Origin: Histoplasma ohiense | Lineage: Eukaryota > Ascomycota > Eurotiomycetes > Onygenales > Ajellomycetaceae | Reading direction: 5' to 3' | DNA length: 64,000 bases | Assembly: GCA_017607445.1 (NCBI GenBank) | Contig: JAEVHH010000006.1 | Location: 558,001-622,000 of the forward strand | Shown here: in pieces, positions 23,522 to 37,415 of the stretch | Numbering within the stretch: the stretch's first letter is position 1 | Layout of the letters: every line of letters begins with the position of its first letter | The notes under the pieces: model-generated | Told to the model about the DNA's origin: nothing | The model's input: only the letters and a program-made list of their open reading frames with translations | Database searches by the model: none | Program-made: the position numbers and the translations under genes

Positions 23522-26500
23522 TTCAGTGATCTTCACAGCAATTTGTTGAAAGTTTTTTTATAGATCTTCTTATTGTCTATACTGGCTTTTTTATAGATTG
23601 CATTGTTTTTCATCATTAAGAAAAAAGAAAATGTGCATTCATCAGACTTGAAAGAGCTCATCTTGTGAGAACTTGTAAACAATATAAATCATTTGATTCA
23701 CTCTTATTTCTATAAGATCTTGAATCTTCATTAAAGAAGGTGATGAATTCTCTGATTCAGCAATTACTGAAGTTGCTATAATGAATATAAATAATGAGAA
23801 ATTATCTGTGGAATGAATTCTGAGGATAATAAAGTTAAGAAATTTGTTGAGTTTTTTTTTACTCTCTTTTCATTAACCCACTCTAATTGGTTAGAACACT
23901 AGTAGAATATATTTATAAACAACAACAAAATTATGATAAAATAGAAAAGAATGATAATTAAAATATTAAAAATATTATTAAGGTTTATAAGTATCAAAAA
24001 GTTGATTCATTAGATATATTATCTATCTCTAATATATCACAATTCTGCAGTATGAATTTATCATCTTTCATTGTTTACTGATACTATATGTAAAGTCACA
24101 CACACCTTACAGTATACATACACATATATATATATATATATATCATGAGCATAATATCACTATGATAATATATTCTCACAACAAAGAATTGCATAATGTA
24201 AAATATCAAATAAAAAATTTGTAATCTCTGACAGATAATAATATAATTAATTTAATAAAAATATTAAAAAATAAATATATAAAAAAAAAATTTTTCTTAG
24301 ACTATTTTCTCTTCTTCTTTGACTTTCTTCTTCTTCTTCTTCTTCTTCTTTTTCTCTTTTTCTTTCTTTTCATTCTTCACAATTCAATTCTTCTCTTTTT
24401 TCTTCTCTCTTTTTTTCTTCTTCTCATTCAATAAAACAATCATCTCAAAATCCTTCTCAGCTATCTTCTCAAGTGAGAAAGAATTTTTCTCTCTTTTTAT
24501 CAGATTCATTTGAGCTTCAAAGTTCTGTATTTTCTGATCTACTGTCTCAGATTCTATCTCTGCAGTAAGTAAATTAGTATACTCAGAAAACAATACTGTC
24601 TTCTCAATGTTCTGAATCATTGAGTGTATACAAGATCTAAACAAGACTTCAATGCTCTGATTCTCTTCAGAAGTCTGCTAATCAATTAGATAATAGAATC
24701 ATTATCAAAAAGTATTATTAATGAATATATTCAAAATACAATCTATCAGTTTGAGCTTCTTTGTCTTGCAGATAAACACATCTTCAATCTTCTTCTGATG
24801 ATATTTTTTCACAGCTGTCATCTTCTCAGTTCTCTCTTTTTTTATCTTGATCTCAAATCATTTCTGTAAGCACTTCTGATCTCAGTATTGCTGTATGAGC
24901 AACTTCACTACTTTCTTCTTCAACTTCTCACATGTTGAGTCATCAGCATCATTCCTTTCATAATATTAATCAAATTTCAGTAGAAGTATTACTCAAAATC
25001 ATTATCAATCTACTTCATTACAGAGTTTTTTCAAGACAATATAATATATCTTATGATCAGTCTCTTCATGCTTGAAGAATTCTTTCTCTTTCTTCTCAAG
25101 ATGATAATGATGTTTGTGTGTTTTGATGATATACAGAGTCATCAAATGTTTCTTGAAAAGAAGAGCAGATATATTTTCAGCAGAAGAGAGAGAGAGAAAT
25201 ATATTTTAATTATGATGATGAAGATTTCTAAAGAAAATAATATATTCTTTTTATAAGTTACTATCTGTATAGAAATGTGATGGAAAGAACAGAGATATAT
25301 CAAAGAATTCAAGAAGAAAGAAAATCTACTTCTATATATTATGAGAAATTACATATCTCATAGCAACACTGTTTGTATTTTTGTGTTATTTGTTGATATT
25401 GCATACTGCATGCACTCTGTAAGTTATATTATAGCTGAATGCAGATGAGATGTTTCTTTGTTGCTATAGAGATTATTTGTATATACAATCTCTCAGTTTA
25501 ATATTCATATATGTTTTTCTTTTTCTTTGTTCTTTCTCTCTTCTCTCTCTAACCCATCATAATTCTGCAGCAGTATGTTAACTATTAAAAGCAATATAAA
25601 TATTTCAATGTTTTCTGTAAATGAATACTGATTGATTAATTGATTCTATCTAGTAAATTCATCATTATAAGTCTCTGTTTTTCTCTTTCTGAAATCTACA
25701 TATCTATTCTCTGCATTCATTCTCTCTCACTTCTCAATTTCTCTTCTCTTGTTTCTCAATTTCTCTTCTCTCACTTCTCAATTCCTTCTCTCTCTTCAAC
25801 AAAAAAAATGGCTCATGATAAGAGTATTTCTTATCAGAGAGCAATGCCAACAACTGCTGCTGCTCACAAGACAGCATATGAGCAGTAAGTGATGAAATGA
25901 GAAGCAGTCTGAGCTCATCATCATAAATAACATCTCAATACTCATCATACTGTGTGAGAGATGTGCAACCTCCACCCTCATATGAAAAAAGTGAATAAGC
26001 AGAATATGAAATTCAAAGTAATACTTTTTAATAATACTAGATACTGATATAAAAATAGAAGCTATTCATAAGATTCATTATTATCAGAAGTCTGAGAATC
26101 TCATTTTTCTCAAGATCATATTTACATATTTTGTTTGAGAGATTGATGAGAGAAAGTATTACTTTCAGTGTTCTGCTCTCAATACTCTTCAAATTACTGT
26201 GAAGACAACATTGATCACACTTTTTGAGTGTATGATATCATGTGAAAACAGATGTAATAATATCTCACTAATCATTTTATAGATGATTTTAAGATTATAA
26301 TTCATTATAAGTAAATGATTCTCACTGTGAGGAATATTAGATTGATGATGAAGATTGTCAAAGAATTGAGTAGTAATTTTTTTGATGATTATAGATTGAA
26401 TAAATGAGTTTTGTTTTATTTTTATTTTTATTTTTTCATTATTTTTTTTTTGCTGAAGATTTTTGTTTTTTTTTTTTTATAATATTCTCAGTTGTTGTTT

Positions 26501-26664
26501 TTGTTTTTGTTTTTTAATTTTTAAAATGTCTATAAGTATATAATGATATTTCTGTTGTGACATCAAAAAGATAATGATATTTGGTAACACTCACATCATA
26601 ATTAGCTATCATTCAGCATAAAAATATATGTATTATGTAATTATGAGTAAATCATGGTTCTGTT
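23522..26664 (-). mobile_element. hAT-A, segment 2
   Basis: Continues hAT-A after Gyp1-A, starting with TSD copy TTCAG, and runs to the hAT-B insertion. GTTCTGTT at 26657-26664 is the 8-bp TSD of hAT-B. It contains the second hAT gene remnant, an AT microsatellite at about 24123-24143 and T-rich tracts at 26400-26520. Confidence 0.85.
24300..25270 (-). pseudogene. second gene of hAT-A (unknown function), remnant
   Basis: A minus-strand frame upstream of the transposase, also present in hAT-B and hAT-C. It has a Lys/Glu-rich C-terminus encoded by a TTC-repeat tract and a charged, coiled-coil-like segment (24384-24644) with conserved words AEIESE and NLIKREKNSFS. I do not recognise the family. 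It sits in the same place in all three copies, so it belongs to the element. Confidence 0.5.
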
Positions 26665-27207
26665 TAGGCTGGCCAGTGGGACCATGAATTTCATGTTTGG
26701 TTTGGTTTGATTTGGTCCCAGTCCATTTCTTGGCGTGATTTCCAGTGGAACCAGGATCAGAATGGGAGTGTAAAGAGATCAAAATTTTCAGAAATGAAGT
26801 GTAAAAGAATCAGATTTAGATCTAACATGACTATTATGAGATCAACAAAATTTATTATTTCATGCAAAGTGACTGACTATAAAAAATAAGAATGTGATCT
26901 GAAACTGATTATGATTTTAGCTCAAGTTTGGTCCTGTTCTGATGATTATGTAATACATGACAATTGATAACAATTATTGGTAACACTCACAATACATGAC
27001 AATTGATAATGATTATTGATAACACTCACAAGCTCATTAATACTATATACAATCATGCTCAATTTTTTTCTTCACTATATCATTGAAAGAGAATTCTGTC
27101 ACAATAGAATTCTTATCAACAATTTCTTTTTCTTTTCCATGCTTAATCATCATCAATTTCTTTACAGTTTCTTCTTGCAATTGATCACAATGATAGTGAC
27201 AAATATC

Positions 27208-29195
27208 TCAACTTGAGTTAAACTTTCTCTCCATATCAACTTCTGTCAATGAAATTGTCAGAATATCACATGTCATCATTGCCACTGTTGAATACTGACT
27301 GCTGATCATCCTTCACAGATCTAAAATAGATTTTTCTTTGATATTAACAGAATCATCATATAGATAGCAGTCAAATTCAGTGTTGCAAGAATTTTATTTG
27401 CTCAGATTTTCAGCAGCAATCAACAAATACAAATTCTTAATCAATAAATATTAGTAACAGATTAATATCAATATCTCAGTGAGTATTATAAAAAACAAAG
27501 TTACTAATCAAAGAATCATACTCTATTGACTCTTCAATTTGTGTATTATTCTGTTCATATTGTTGATAGTTGTTGTTGTAGTATGTTCAAGCTATATCAA
27601 CATAGATTTGTTGTTCTTCCGCCATCCAATCCCTGGGAGTATATGCATTGATTCAATGAGAGGGATCAAGTACAGCAGCAACAGCATAGTAATCAGCAAA
27701 TGATTGATTGATTTTTGTATAATACTCTGCAAGTTTGTCTTGAGCTCTTTCAATTGCTGCAGAAATAACTCTATCTCAGAATTGCTCTTCTCATACACAA
27801 ATCATCTGAGTTTTCAAATGAGTAAATAAACTGTTGTATATTCATCAAGAAGTTTGCATTATTGATGTTACTGTAATAGACACAGTCTTTGTTGTTTTGT
27901 AAAAGATAAACAACAGTTCAACAACATATTTTAACTGTGCTCACTCTGTATCAGAAAGTTTCAGAACACAAATCTTCTCTCACTCAGAATTCTGAATTCA
28001 ATGATTCACAGCATCTTTTAGTCAAAGTACTTGAACTGTCATTTTATAGATAGAACTCCATTATATTTGAACATCTTGTATCATATTAAGAGGAGAAACT
28101 GAGCTGTGTGTGGCTTGAATATCATAGAATTGTTGTTGTTATTTGAGAGAAGTACTGATTGCATTGACAATGTGACAAATCTAAAAAAGATAATGAGATA
28201 GTTAGCAAATTGATCAATTTTCACTGAAGCATTATCAAATATCATTACCTTGTGAAGAGTTGATGAGAATGTGATGTGAGTAACAATTTCAACATCATTC
28301 TCATCAAAACAACTGATCAGTTCTGTGTTTTCAGATTCAATATTCAGACCTTTAATCAATGCTTGAACAACAAGCTGAATAATATGTGCAATACAGAGAA
28401 TATGTCCATGTTTACTATTTCATCTATACAATACCAGTTTTTATTTCAGACTCTGTATCATAGTCAAGTTGTTTACTGCATTGTCTGTTGTGATTGTGAG
28501 AAGATCTGATGAAATATCTCAGTAATCATTTTTAATGATTGTCATGAAAATATCAGTCATATATTCATCTGTATGACTGCTCTTCAATTGTTCAAAGCCA
28601 ATCAATTTCTCTTTATAATTTCAATCCTCATCAATAAAATAACAAACTGCATTCAAAAAGAATAGATTGTTGATGCTTGTTCATACATTCACTGTCAGTG
28701 ATATCTTCTGTTGTTTCTTCAACAGAAGTTCAAGTTGTTGCATATCATTGTTGTAATGTGTATTCAGAGAAGAGTGGAGACTGAATTGATGAGGAATTTG
28801 AATATGTGAATTAAGCATTTGAAGTAAAGTTTGAAATTCCGAGTTTTCAACAGCATGCAGTGGAAGATTCAAGAATATACATAGATGTAGAAGTTGTTCT
28901 CAAAAGTTGTCTGATGAAAGAGTTGGAATTGAAAGATTGACATCAATTTGTTGTTGTTTTCGCATGTTTTCCTGCAAAATAGTATATAAGTGTTATCAAA
29001 TATTGTTATCATTAATGAGAGTAGATGATATAAGTATCAGTTTATGAAGAATATTCTGATGTTTTCCTCTAAACTGTAGACAATCAGCAGATTTCAAATG
29101 TTGTATGATTTCTTCTGATTCATGTTCACTTCAGAATGGATGTTTTTGTATGAAGTTGCAATGATTACAGCAGAGAAATGGCTCTTCAGTGATCT
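27208..29195 (-). pseudogene. hAT-B transposase remnant
   Basis: Minus-strand. BED finger at about 29060-29190 (CCNHCNF...KH, then HLKSADC, consistent with C-x2-C...H...C). A probable intron separates it from the core, which contains NNDMQQLELLLKKQQK (28681-28872) and an ITTDNAVNN block typical of hAT cores. The fragments 28081-28359 and 27592-27798 follow, then the C-terminal dimerisation region at about 27208-27450. Broken by TGA codons and small shifts. Confidence 0.75.
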
Positions 29196-29959
29196 TCACA
29201 GCAATTTGTTGAAAGTTTTTCTATAGATCTTCTTGTTGTCTATGCTGGCTTTTTCATAGATTGCATTGTTTTTCATCATCAAGAAAAAAGAAAGTGTGCA
29301 TTCATCAGACTTGAAAGAGCTCATCTTGTGAGAACTTGTAAACAATATAAATTGTTTGATCCACTCTTATTTCTATAAGATCTTGAATCTTCATTAAAGA
29401 AGGTGATGAATTCTCTGATTCAGCAATTACTGAAGTTGCCATGATGAATATAAATGATGAGAAATTATGTGTGGAATGAATTCTGAGGATAATAAAGTTA
29501 AGAAATTTGTTGAGTTTTTTTTTACTCTCTTTTCATTAACCCACTCTAATTGATTAGAACACTAGTAGAATATATTTATAAACAACAACAAAATTATAAT
29601 AAAATAGAAAAGAATGATAATTAAAATATTAAAGATATTATTAAGGTTTATAAGTATCAAAAAGTTGATTCATTAGATATATTATCTATCTCTAATATAT
29701 CACAATTCCGCAGTATGAATTTATCATCTTTCATTGTTTACTGATACTATATGTAAAGTCACACACACCTTACAGTATACATACACATATATATATATAT
29801 ATATATCATGAGCATAATATCACTACAATAATATATTCTCACAACAAAGAATTGCATAATGTAAAATATCAAATAAAAAATTTGTAATCTCTGACAGATA
29901 ATAATACAATTAATTTAACAAAAATATTAAAAAACAAACATATAAAAAAAAAATTTTTT

Positions 29960-30980
29960 TCTTAGATTATTTTCTCTTTTTCTTCAACTTTCTTCTTCTT
30001 CTTCTTCTTCTTCTTCTCTTTCTCTTTCTCTTCATTCTTCACAATTCAATTCTTCTCTTTCTTCTTCTCTCTCTTCTTTTTCTTCTCATTTGAGGAAACA
30101 ACCATCTCAAAACTCTTCTCAGCTACCTTCTCAGATGAGAAAGAATTCTTCTCTCTTTTTATCAGATTCACTTGAGCTTCAAAGTTCTGCATCTTCTGAT
30201 CTGCTGCCTCAGATTCTATCTCTGCAGCAAGCAAATTAGTATGTTCAGAAAGCAATACTGTCTTCTCAATATTCTGAATCATTGAGTGCATATGAGATCT
30301 AAACAAGATCTCAATGCTCTGATTCTCTTCAGAAGTCTGCTAATCAATTAGACAACAGAATCATTATCAAAAAGCATTATCAATGAATATATTCAAAATA
30401 TAATCTATCAGCTTGAGCTTCTTTATTTTGTGAGTAAACACATCTTCAATCTTCTTCTGACAGTGCTTTTTCACAGCTGTCATCTTCTCAGCTCTTTTTC
30501 TCTCCATCTTGATCTCAAATCATTCTCATGAGTGCTTCTGATTCCAGCACTGCTGTATGAGCAACTTCACTGCTTTCTTCTTCAACTTCTCATGCATTGA
30601 GTCATCAGCATCATTCCTTTCATAATATTAGTCAAATTTCAGCAGAAGCATTACCCAAAATTGTTATCAATCTACTTCATTACAGAGTTTTTTCAAGACA
30701 ATATAATGTGTCTTGTAATCAGTCTCTTCACACTTGAAGAATTCTTTCTCTTCTCTCTCAAGATGATGGCAGTGCTTGTGTGTCTTGATGATATGCAGAG
30801 CCATCAAATGTTCCTTGAAGAGAGAGACAGATATATTTTCAGCAGAAGAAAAAGAAGAAGAGAAATATATTCTAATTATGATGATGAAGATTTCTAGAGA
30901 AAATAATATATTCTTTTTATAAATTACTATCCACACAGAAATGTGATGGAAAGAACAGAGATATATCAAAGAATTCAAGA
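29960..30980 (-). pseudogene. second gene of hAT-B (unknown function), remnant
   Basis: The best preserved copy of the accessory hAT gene. The frame at 30667-30978 contains LFKEHLMALHIIKTHKH and EEKEFFKCEETDYKTH; the downstream frame 30046-30306 is charged and ends in a Lys-rich tract. Intervening sequence is readable with a few TGA stops. No recognised domain. Conservation of length and order in three copies argues that it was once translated. Confidence 0.5.
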
Positions 30981-32221
30981 AGAAAGAAAATCTACTTCTA
31001 TATGTTATGAGAAATTACATGTCTCATAGCAACACTGTTTGCATTTTTGTGCTATTCATTAATATCATGTGCTGCATGCACTCTGCAAGTTATATTATGA
31101 CTGAATGCAGATGAGATATTTCTTTGTTGCTATAGAGATTATTTACATATACAATCTCTCAGTTTAACATTCACATATGTTTTTCTTTTTCTTTGTTCTT
31201 TCTCTCCTCTCTCTCTAACCCATCATAATTCTGCAGCAGTATGTTAACTATTAAAAACAATATGAATATCTCAATGTTTTCTGTGAATGAATACTGATTG
31301 ATTAATTGATTTTATCTAGTAAATTCATCATTACAAATCTCTGTTCTTCTCTCTCTGAAATCTATATGTCTATTCTCTGTGCTCATCCTCTCTTGCTTCT
31401 CAATTCCTCCCCTCTCACTTCTCAATTCCTCCCCCCTCTTCAATGAAAAAAATGATCTGTGATAAGAGTATTCCTTGTCAGAGGGCAATGTCAACAACTG
31501 CTGCTTTTCACAAAGCAGCATATGAGCAGCAAATGGTGGAGTGGAAAGCAGTCTGAGCTCATTATCATAAATGACATCTCAATGCTCACTGTGCTGTGTG
31601 GGAGGTGCGCAACCCCCGCCCTTGTATGAAAAAAGTGGATAAGCAGAGTATGAAATTCAAAGTAATGCTTTTTGATAATGCTAGATACTGATATGAAAGT
31701 AGAAGCTATCTGTGAGATTCATTATTATCAGAAGTCTGAGAATCTCATTTTCCTCAAGACTGTGTTTGCATATCTTGTCTGAGAGATTGATGAAGAAAAG
31801 TATCACTTCCAGCATTCTGCTCTCAATACTCTTCAAATTACCATGAAGACAATGTTGATCACACTTTTTGAGTGTATGATATCATGTGAAAACAGATGTA
31901 ACAATATCTCACTAATCATTTTATAGATGATCTTAAGATTATGATTCATTGTAAATGAGTGATTCTCACTGTGAGAAATATTAGATTGATGATGAAGATT
32001 GCTGAAGAATTGAGTAGTAATTTTTTGATGATTATAGATTGAATAAATAAGTTTTGTTTTATTTATTTTTTTTTTTTCATTATTTTTTTTTTTGCTGAAG
32101 GTTTTTGTTTTTTTTTTTTTTTATAATATTCTCAGTTGTTGTTTTTGTTTTTGTTTTTTAATTTTGAAAATGCCTACAGACATATAATGATATTTCTGTT
32201 GTGATATCAAAAAGATAACAA

Positions 32222-32756
32222 TGTGACAGATTAGCATCTGTTAGTAATTAACTTATGCAATCAACTCCTCTTCTGCACCCACTCATTTCTGGCCATTGTG
32301 ATCTTGTGTAACCCTCAATGTTCTTCTGCTCTGTGCTTCATGCTTGTGTAGTTTCTAACAATTCTTTCATATAGCTCTTTAACATTCTTCTGCTCTGTAC
32401 TCTGCATTTGTGTAGTTTCTAATGATTCTTCTGTATAGCTTCTAACATTCTCTCACTCTGTATTCTGCACTTATATAGTCTCTAACAATTCTTCTGTATA
32501 GCTCTCAATGATTTCTCTGCTTCATATTCTGCACTCATATAGTTTCTAACAATTCTTATATGTATTTTTTAATATTCTTTCACTCTGCACTTCACTGTGG
32601 AGTGGCTTCTGATATTCTTCCATCTTAAACTTTTCTCTATAAGAACTCTCTTTGTACAATCTTTTTCTTCTGATTTCTTTTCTCTCTCTTTCCTTAATCA
32701 ATTCATAATCTGTATTAGGATAGTGTTAGATTGTTAATCGAAGTACACCCATTACA
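32222..32756 (+). repeat. Gyp1-B 5' LTR (535 bp)
   Basis: TGTGACAG...ATTACA, collinear with the split 3' LTR (379 + 156 = 535 bp). It keeps CGAAGTAC near its U5 end. Confidence 0.9.
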
Positions 32757-33110
32757 TTACAAATTGATTCTTCTGTGTTTAAGACCCGAGTGTCTTGTTA
32801 TCAGTTCTTACATCTGAGTGCGTTGTTTACAGATCTGAGTGCTTAGTTGTTACAAGAGATCCCTCATGAATCTGAGTGCTCTTATTGTTAGTTATATAGA
32901 CTGTTGTGTCTAAGCATCTGAAACACAATTGACTGTGTTCTATGAGATCTGTGTGTCTACAAACTGTAGCACTGTGAATAGCATTCACAAAGAAGCTTGA
33001 TCAAGCTTAGCACTGCAACACTGTGAATAGTGTCTGTGAGAGGATCAAATGTCTACAAGTATTTCTTTTCTTTTTTTTTATATTATTATTACATGTTCTT
33101 AGACATTGAA

Positions 33111-36100
33111 ATGAACTATGAACAATTCTATGAACACCCACTGCATCTGAATGTGGTGGATGATAACTTAGATCTACAAAGCATTCTTCAGCAGCAGATG
33201 CTACAGATGACTGAATTGCAACAATGACTTACTGAGATGAGCACTTCTGTGTTCACTGTTCCTTCTACACTCACATCTCATGAAAAGCTCTCAAGAGAGA
33301 AGCTTTCAATTCTTGATAAATACAAGAGAGATCTAGCACTCTATCTTGTGTGAAAGTCAAAAGTGAACATCAAATTGAACATCAATGAATGAGCAATAGA
33401 CTCACTATCCAATCAAGCATGGTATATTCATAGCAGATTGAATGATGACACATTAGCAAAATTTCAACTCTGAATGAGTCATTGTCAGAATCATCAGTGT
33501 ATGTCAGAGCTAGTCTTTCAACAACTCAACTCTCTCTTTCTCAATTCTACACTTCAAGTCAAGATGTTGAACTGGCTAAATCAGATTTGTCAGATGAATG
33601 TTGTGTTGACAACTTATCTTTCTGAATTCAATCACAAACTTCTAGAAGCAGATGAGCAAGACTGAAACAACACTGTCAAAATCAATATATTGTTCAAGAA
33701 CTTGAACTTTCAGTTGTATAATCAAAATGTAGAGTGTCTGAAGCTTTCAATATACAGTGAATTCTGCACTGATCTTTATCTATTGAACAACAATCTGTCT
33801 CAGTTCTGCATGCTTCAAAATTGCAGAGGATTTCACTGAATAAATATATACACTCTGAATCACTCTGCAGCACTCTCCATCTCTGAATCAGAATCAATGA
33901 ACTGAGTCTCATATGTAAACACAAGTTGTTTGAGAATTCTCAATGTCTCAGAGAAGAACACTGCTGACTGAATCATCAGAGAAATCTGCATACACTGTGA
34001 CAAATCAGAGCACTTCACAAATCAATGTTCAAATGTGATTGTCTCAAGTAAACCCTCCACACATGTAAATGCTGCATCGCCTGCGGATAGACAAGAACAG
34101 GGAAAAGATAAGCTTTCACTCTAAAATACAGATAAAAGCTCAAGAAGCAGAAAGCTAGCTAAAGATTTGAGCAGAAGATGTAAGTGAACATAATCATAAT
34201 CTCTGTCATTGTAAATAGTCTAGTCAATATATGAGTAATGATAGACAGTGGTTTTCTTCATTACACTCTTATAGACACTCAGTTGATTGAGAAGCATAAG
34301 CTTCAGTATATCTTCTTTCTCAAACTGTGTAAACTCAGTGAATTTGACAGTCTCAGAGAATCCATCTTCTACAACATGATAAGATTTAATGTCAATGTAG
34401 AAGGACATGAGAAAAAGAATATATACACATACAAAATACAAGACCTTGAGTACAATCTAATGCTCAGTCTATTATAGCTCACAGAATTTGAAACCTTGTT
34501 GAATGCATACAATCACTGTCTTATTTTCTCAGAAGATGATCATGTTTATGAGAAGAACATCAATAGAATCACTGATCTCATTCAGATATCAGCAGAAGCA
34601 TACGAACTACTAATTCATTAAGTGTATGAGAAGAAGAATGTCCAAGTGTTTGCTGCTAGCATGACAGATATTAAAAAAGCATTAGAAAAGTTAGAATTCA
34701 AAGACTTCAAAAAACTGTGCAAGAAACTACTTGAATCATATGAAGACTTCACAGACATGTTCAATGAGAAAGAAGCTGAAAAGCTTCCCCCTCATCAAAA
34801 ACTCAGTATAGATCATACAATTGAGCTCATCAAGAAAGACAGTAAGAATTCACAATCACTCTGAAGTCCTCTCTACAGCATATCACATGATGAACTTCTC
34901 ATTCTACAAAAAACACTCAACAGATTACTGAACAAAAACTTCATTCATATTAACAACTCACTCACTGCAGCATCTGTACTGTTTGTGAAGAAATCAGAAG
35001 AAGGCTTACAATTCTGTGTTGACTATCAAGAATTCAATAAGATTACACAGAAGAACTGATACTCTCTCTCACTCATCAACAAAACACTTGAACAAATAGA
35101 AAAAGCAAAATGATTTATGAAGCTTGACATCTCTGCAGTCTTCTATAAGATAAGAATTAATGAAGATGACAAATGGCTAATCACTTTTTGTACATGTTAC
35201 AGATTATACAAATGAACAGTGATTCCTTTTGAATTAGTGAACACTCTGAGTACATTTCAGAAATACATTAACTGAGCTCTACAAGATCTGCTCAATGAGA
35301 TCACCTCAGCATACATAAACAATATCTTGATCTTCACTGATGAATCACTCACTGAGCATCATAAGCACATACAATAAGTGCTTGACTGCCTACAAAAAGT
35401 CAGACTGCAAGTGGACATTGACAAATGCAACTTCAAGATCAAGTCTACAATCTATCTAGAATTCATCATTGAAGCTGAAAAAGATGTATGCATGGATTCT
35501 AAGAAGATGAAAGCAATTCTCAACTGAGAGACATCAGTCTCAGTAAAAGAGACTAGAAGCTTTCTAGAGTTTATCAATTTCTATCAAAGATTTATCAAGA
35601 ACTTCTCTGATATCATACAACCACTGACAGATCTGATCTGAAAAGATGCTGTATTTCAATGAACTGATGAAATGAACACAGCATTCAAAAAGCTGAAGCA
35701 TATGTTCACAAGTATCTCAATGCTGCAATCATTCAATTCAGATAAGCATACAATTCTTGAAACAGACATCTCAGATTATGTAGTAGATGGAGCACTGATG
35801 CAATATAACAACAAAGATGTTCTACAATCTTGTATCTTCATCTTAAAAAAGATGTCATCTGCTGAATGCAACTACAAGATCTACAACAAGAAGCTTCTAG
35901 CAATCATATAATGTCTTGAAGAATGGGAATCCAAACTTATGAGTGTTGAGAAGTTTGAGATTGTTACCAATCATAAAAATCTAAAGTACTTCACAATCAC
36001 TTATAAGCTCACTGAGAGGCATATGTGTTGATCATTGTTTTTTAGCCATTTTTTGTTCACAATTCATTATCAATCTGAAGTAGAGAACACTCTTGTGAAT

Positions 36101-36601
36101 GCTCTGTTCTGCTGAGAACAAGATATGTCATCTGATAACTTGGATGACAGATGAAAACACTGAGAGCATCAGTTAATCAACTCTGTGATCATAAGAAGTT
36201 CTACACAATCAGACAAACTCTGCATACATGTCAACCAGTTCTGAGCTCAAGAACCCTTGCTTGAAGAACAATGAAAGCTAGCAGCAGAAGCAGATAAATT
36301 CTGATAACAAGCTATTGAAGTCATACAAAGCAGAGCATCTCAATTCTCTGTAGATGTATATTCAAGAACAGATATCTCAGCATGTTCAATCAATGATAAC
36401 AACTGCTTATACTTTTGAGATAGACAATGAATCTCTGATTCAGAACCTCTATGAACATGAATCATGTAAGAAATTCATGACTCATCAATGACTGAGCACT
36501 CAGAATGTGAAATCATGTACAACATCATTGCTCAAGAATTCTACTGATCAGATATGTTGAAAGACATACACTGATTTGTACACAACTGTGATCACTGCAG
36601 C
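33111..36601 (+). pseudogene. Gyp1-B gag-pol remnant (5' part)
   Basis: Gag ATG at 33111 (MNYEQFYEH). Zinc knuckle CIHCDKSEHFTNQC at about 33991-34032. Protease at 34238-34477 with MIDSGFLHY (DSG intact). Linker at 34622-34864. RT at about 34870-35530, with the YxDD box mutated to NNIL-type sequence near 35320. RNase H at 35672-35911 (ILETDISDYVVDG, YNKKLLAII). Integrase begins at about 35990 and is cut by Gyp2 at 36601. TGG-to-TGA changes are common, for example in the KAK-stop-FMKLD block near 35105. Confidence 0.8.
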
Positions 36602-36872
36602 TGTAAGAGATGGTTATAGGTATAATTATGAGAGTAGTGTGAAGTACACATGTAGAAAGTTAAGAAGGTAGCAATCTCTATTATTCAAAGCTAATCACTG
36701 ATCTTCTAATATCTACAGATATCAGTGAGCATTATATAGGCGATCACCACATGCTACAGCTGCCTATGGTGTCATGTGCTATGTCCCTCTTCATTAATTC
36801 TGATGTGTTCTGTGTTCTTCTATTGCCACATAGCTATTTTCTAATATAGATATCTCTGTTGCATCTATTACA
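36602..36872 (-). repeat. Gyp2 3' LTR (271 bp)
   Basis: TGTAAGAG...CTATTACA. It differs from the other LTR almost only by transitions at CG, GG or CC positions. A purine-rich tract on the minus strand (36873-36890, GAAGGGAGATAAT) directly precedes it as polypurine tract. Confidence 0.9.
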
Positions 36873-37415
36873 ATTATCTCCCTTCTTCAAAGACCTGGTC
36901 CTCAGAGCTTCTTACTGTGACATGCAAAGTTTGTAATATGTGCTGTGTGATTGATATTGTATGAAATTCGCAGGATTGGGCTGGATTAATTGTTGGGGTT
37001 AATTTCAAAGTGTTGCTGTTTCAGAAGAATGTTTTTCCATCTTCAATGTCATTGCAGTTCAATCATGATTTAGACACAACTTCTGAACCTCTTTTCTTTG
37101 ACTTTTACATCAAAAAATCATATCCTAACAAAATCATCACCACCATCATCATCAATGATTTTTTATTTAAAAAGAATACATCAATTTATCAAACAAAGTA
37201 CACTGTATCCTTCTATGCAATTTTTATTGTGAAATTTGAAGTTTTGATTGCATGGTTGTGTTTTCCATTTTGGGTTGAGTTTTGTGTTGTTGCAATCTCT
37301 TTGATCAACATTGTAATATTGATTTCAATCTCCAACATCTGTTTTTCTTTCTTATTGCTTTTGCTTTTCCTCCTTCTTTGAATAAGGCCTTGATACTAAT
37401 TAAAGTTATGATAGA
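36873..37415 (+). other. Gyp2 region between 3' LTR and antisense gene
   Basis: Holds the polypurine tract at its left edge and, by position, the promoter and 5' leader of the antisense gene. An open frame at 37010-37381 has low-complexity, hydrophobic composition and no recognisable domain; I do not call it a gene. Confidence 0.4.

Larger units (their letters stand above)
26665..32221 (-). mobile_element. hAT-B DNA transposon, segment 1
   Basis: The left end TAGGCTGGCC is at 26665. The right end is at 60508 after interruption by Gyp1-B. 8-bp TSD GTTCTGTT at 26657-26664 and 60509-60516. It inserted into the right part of hAT-A. The two segments (26665-32221 and 60186-60508) add to 5,880 bp. 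It supplies the empty site for Gyp1-A. Confidence 0.9.
32222..36601 (+). mobile_element. Gyp1-B Ty3/gypsy, segment 1 (5' LTR to integrase)
   Basis: Inserted in hAT-B with TSD AACAA (32217-32221 and 60181-60185). The empty site GTAACAATATTTGG is in hAT-C near 51178. The full copy is split by Gyp2, hAT-C and Gyp3. Segments 32222-36601, 44620-45617, 51516-52038 and 60025-60180 total 6,057 bp. Confidence 0.9.

Noticed and set aside
24123..24143. AT dinucleotide runs (also near 29786 and 48737)
   Set aside because: The same microsatellite is present in each hAT copy; it is part of that element and gives no further signal.
37010..37381. 123-codon plus-strand frame in Gyp2
   Set aside because: Hydrophobic low-complexity peptide, no similarity seen, located in the likely promoter region of the antisense gene.
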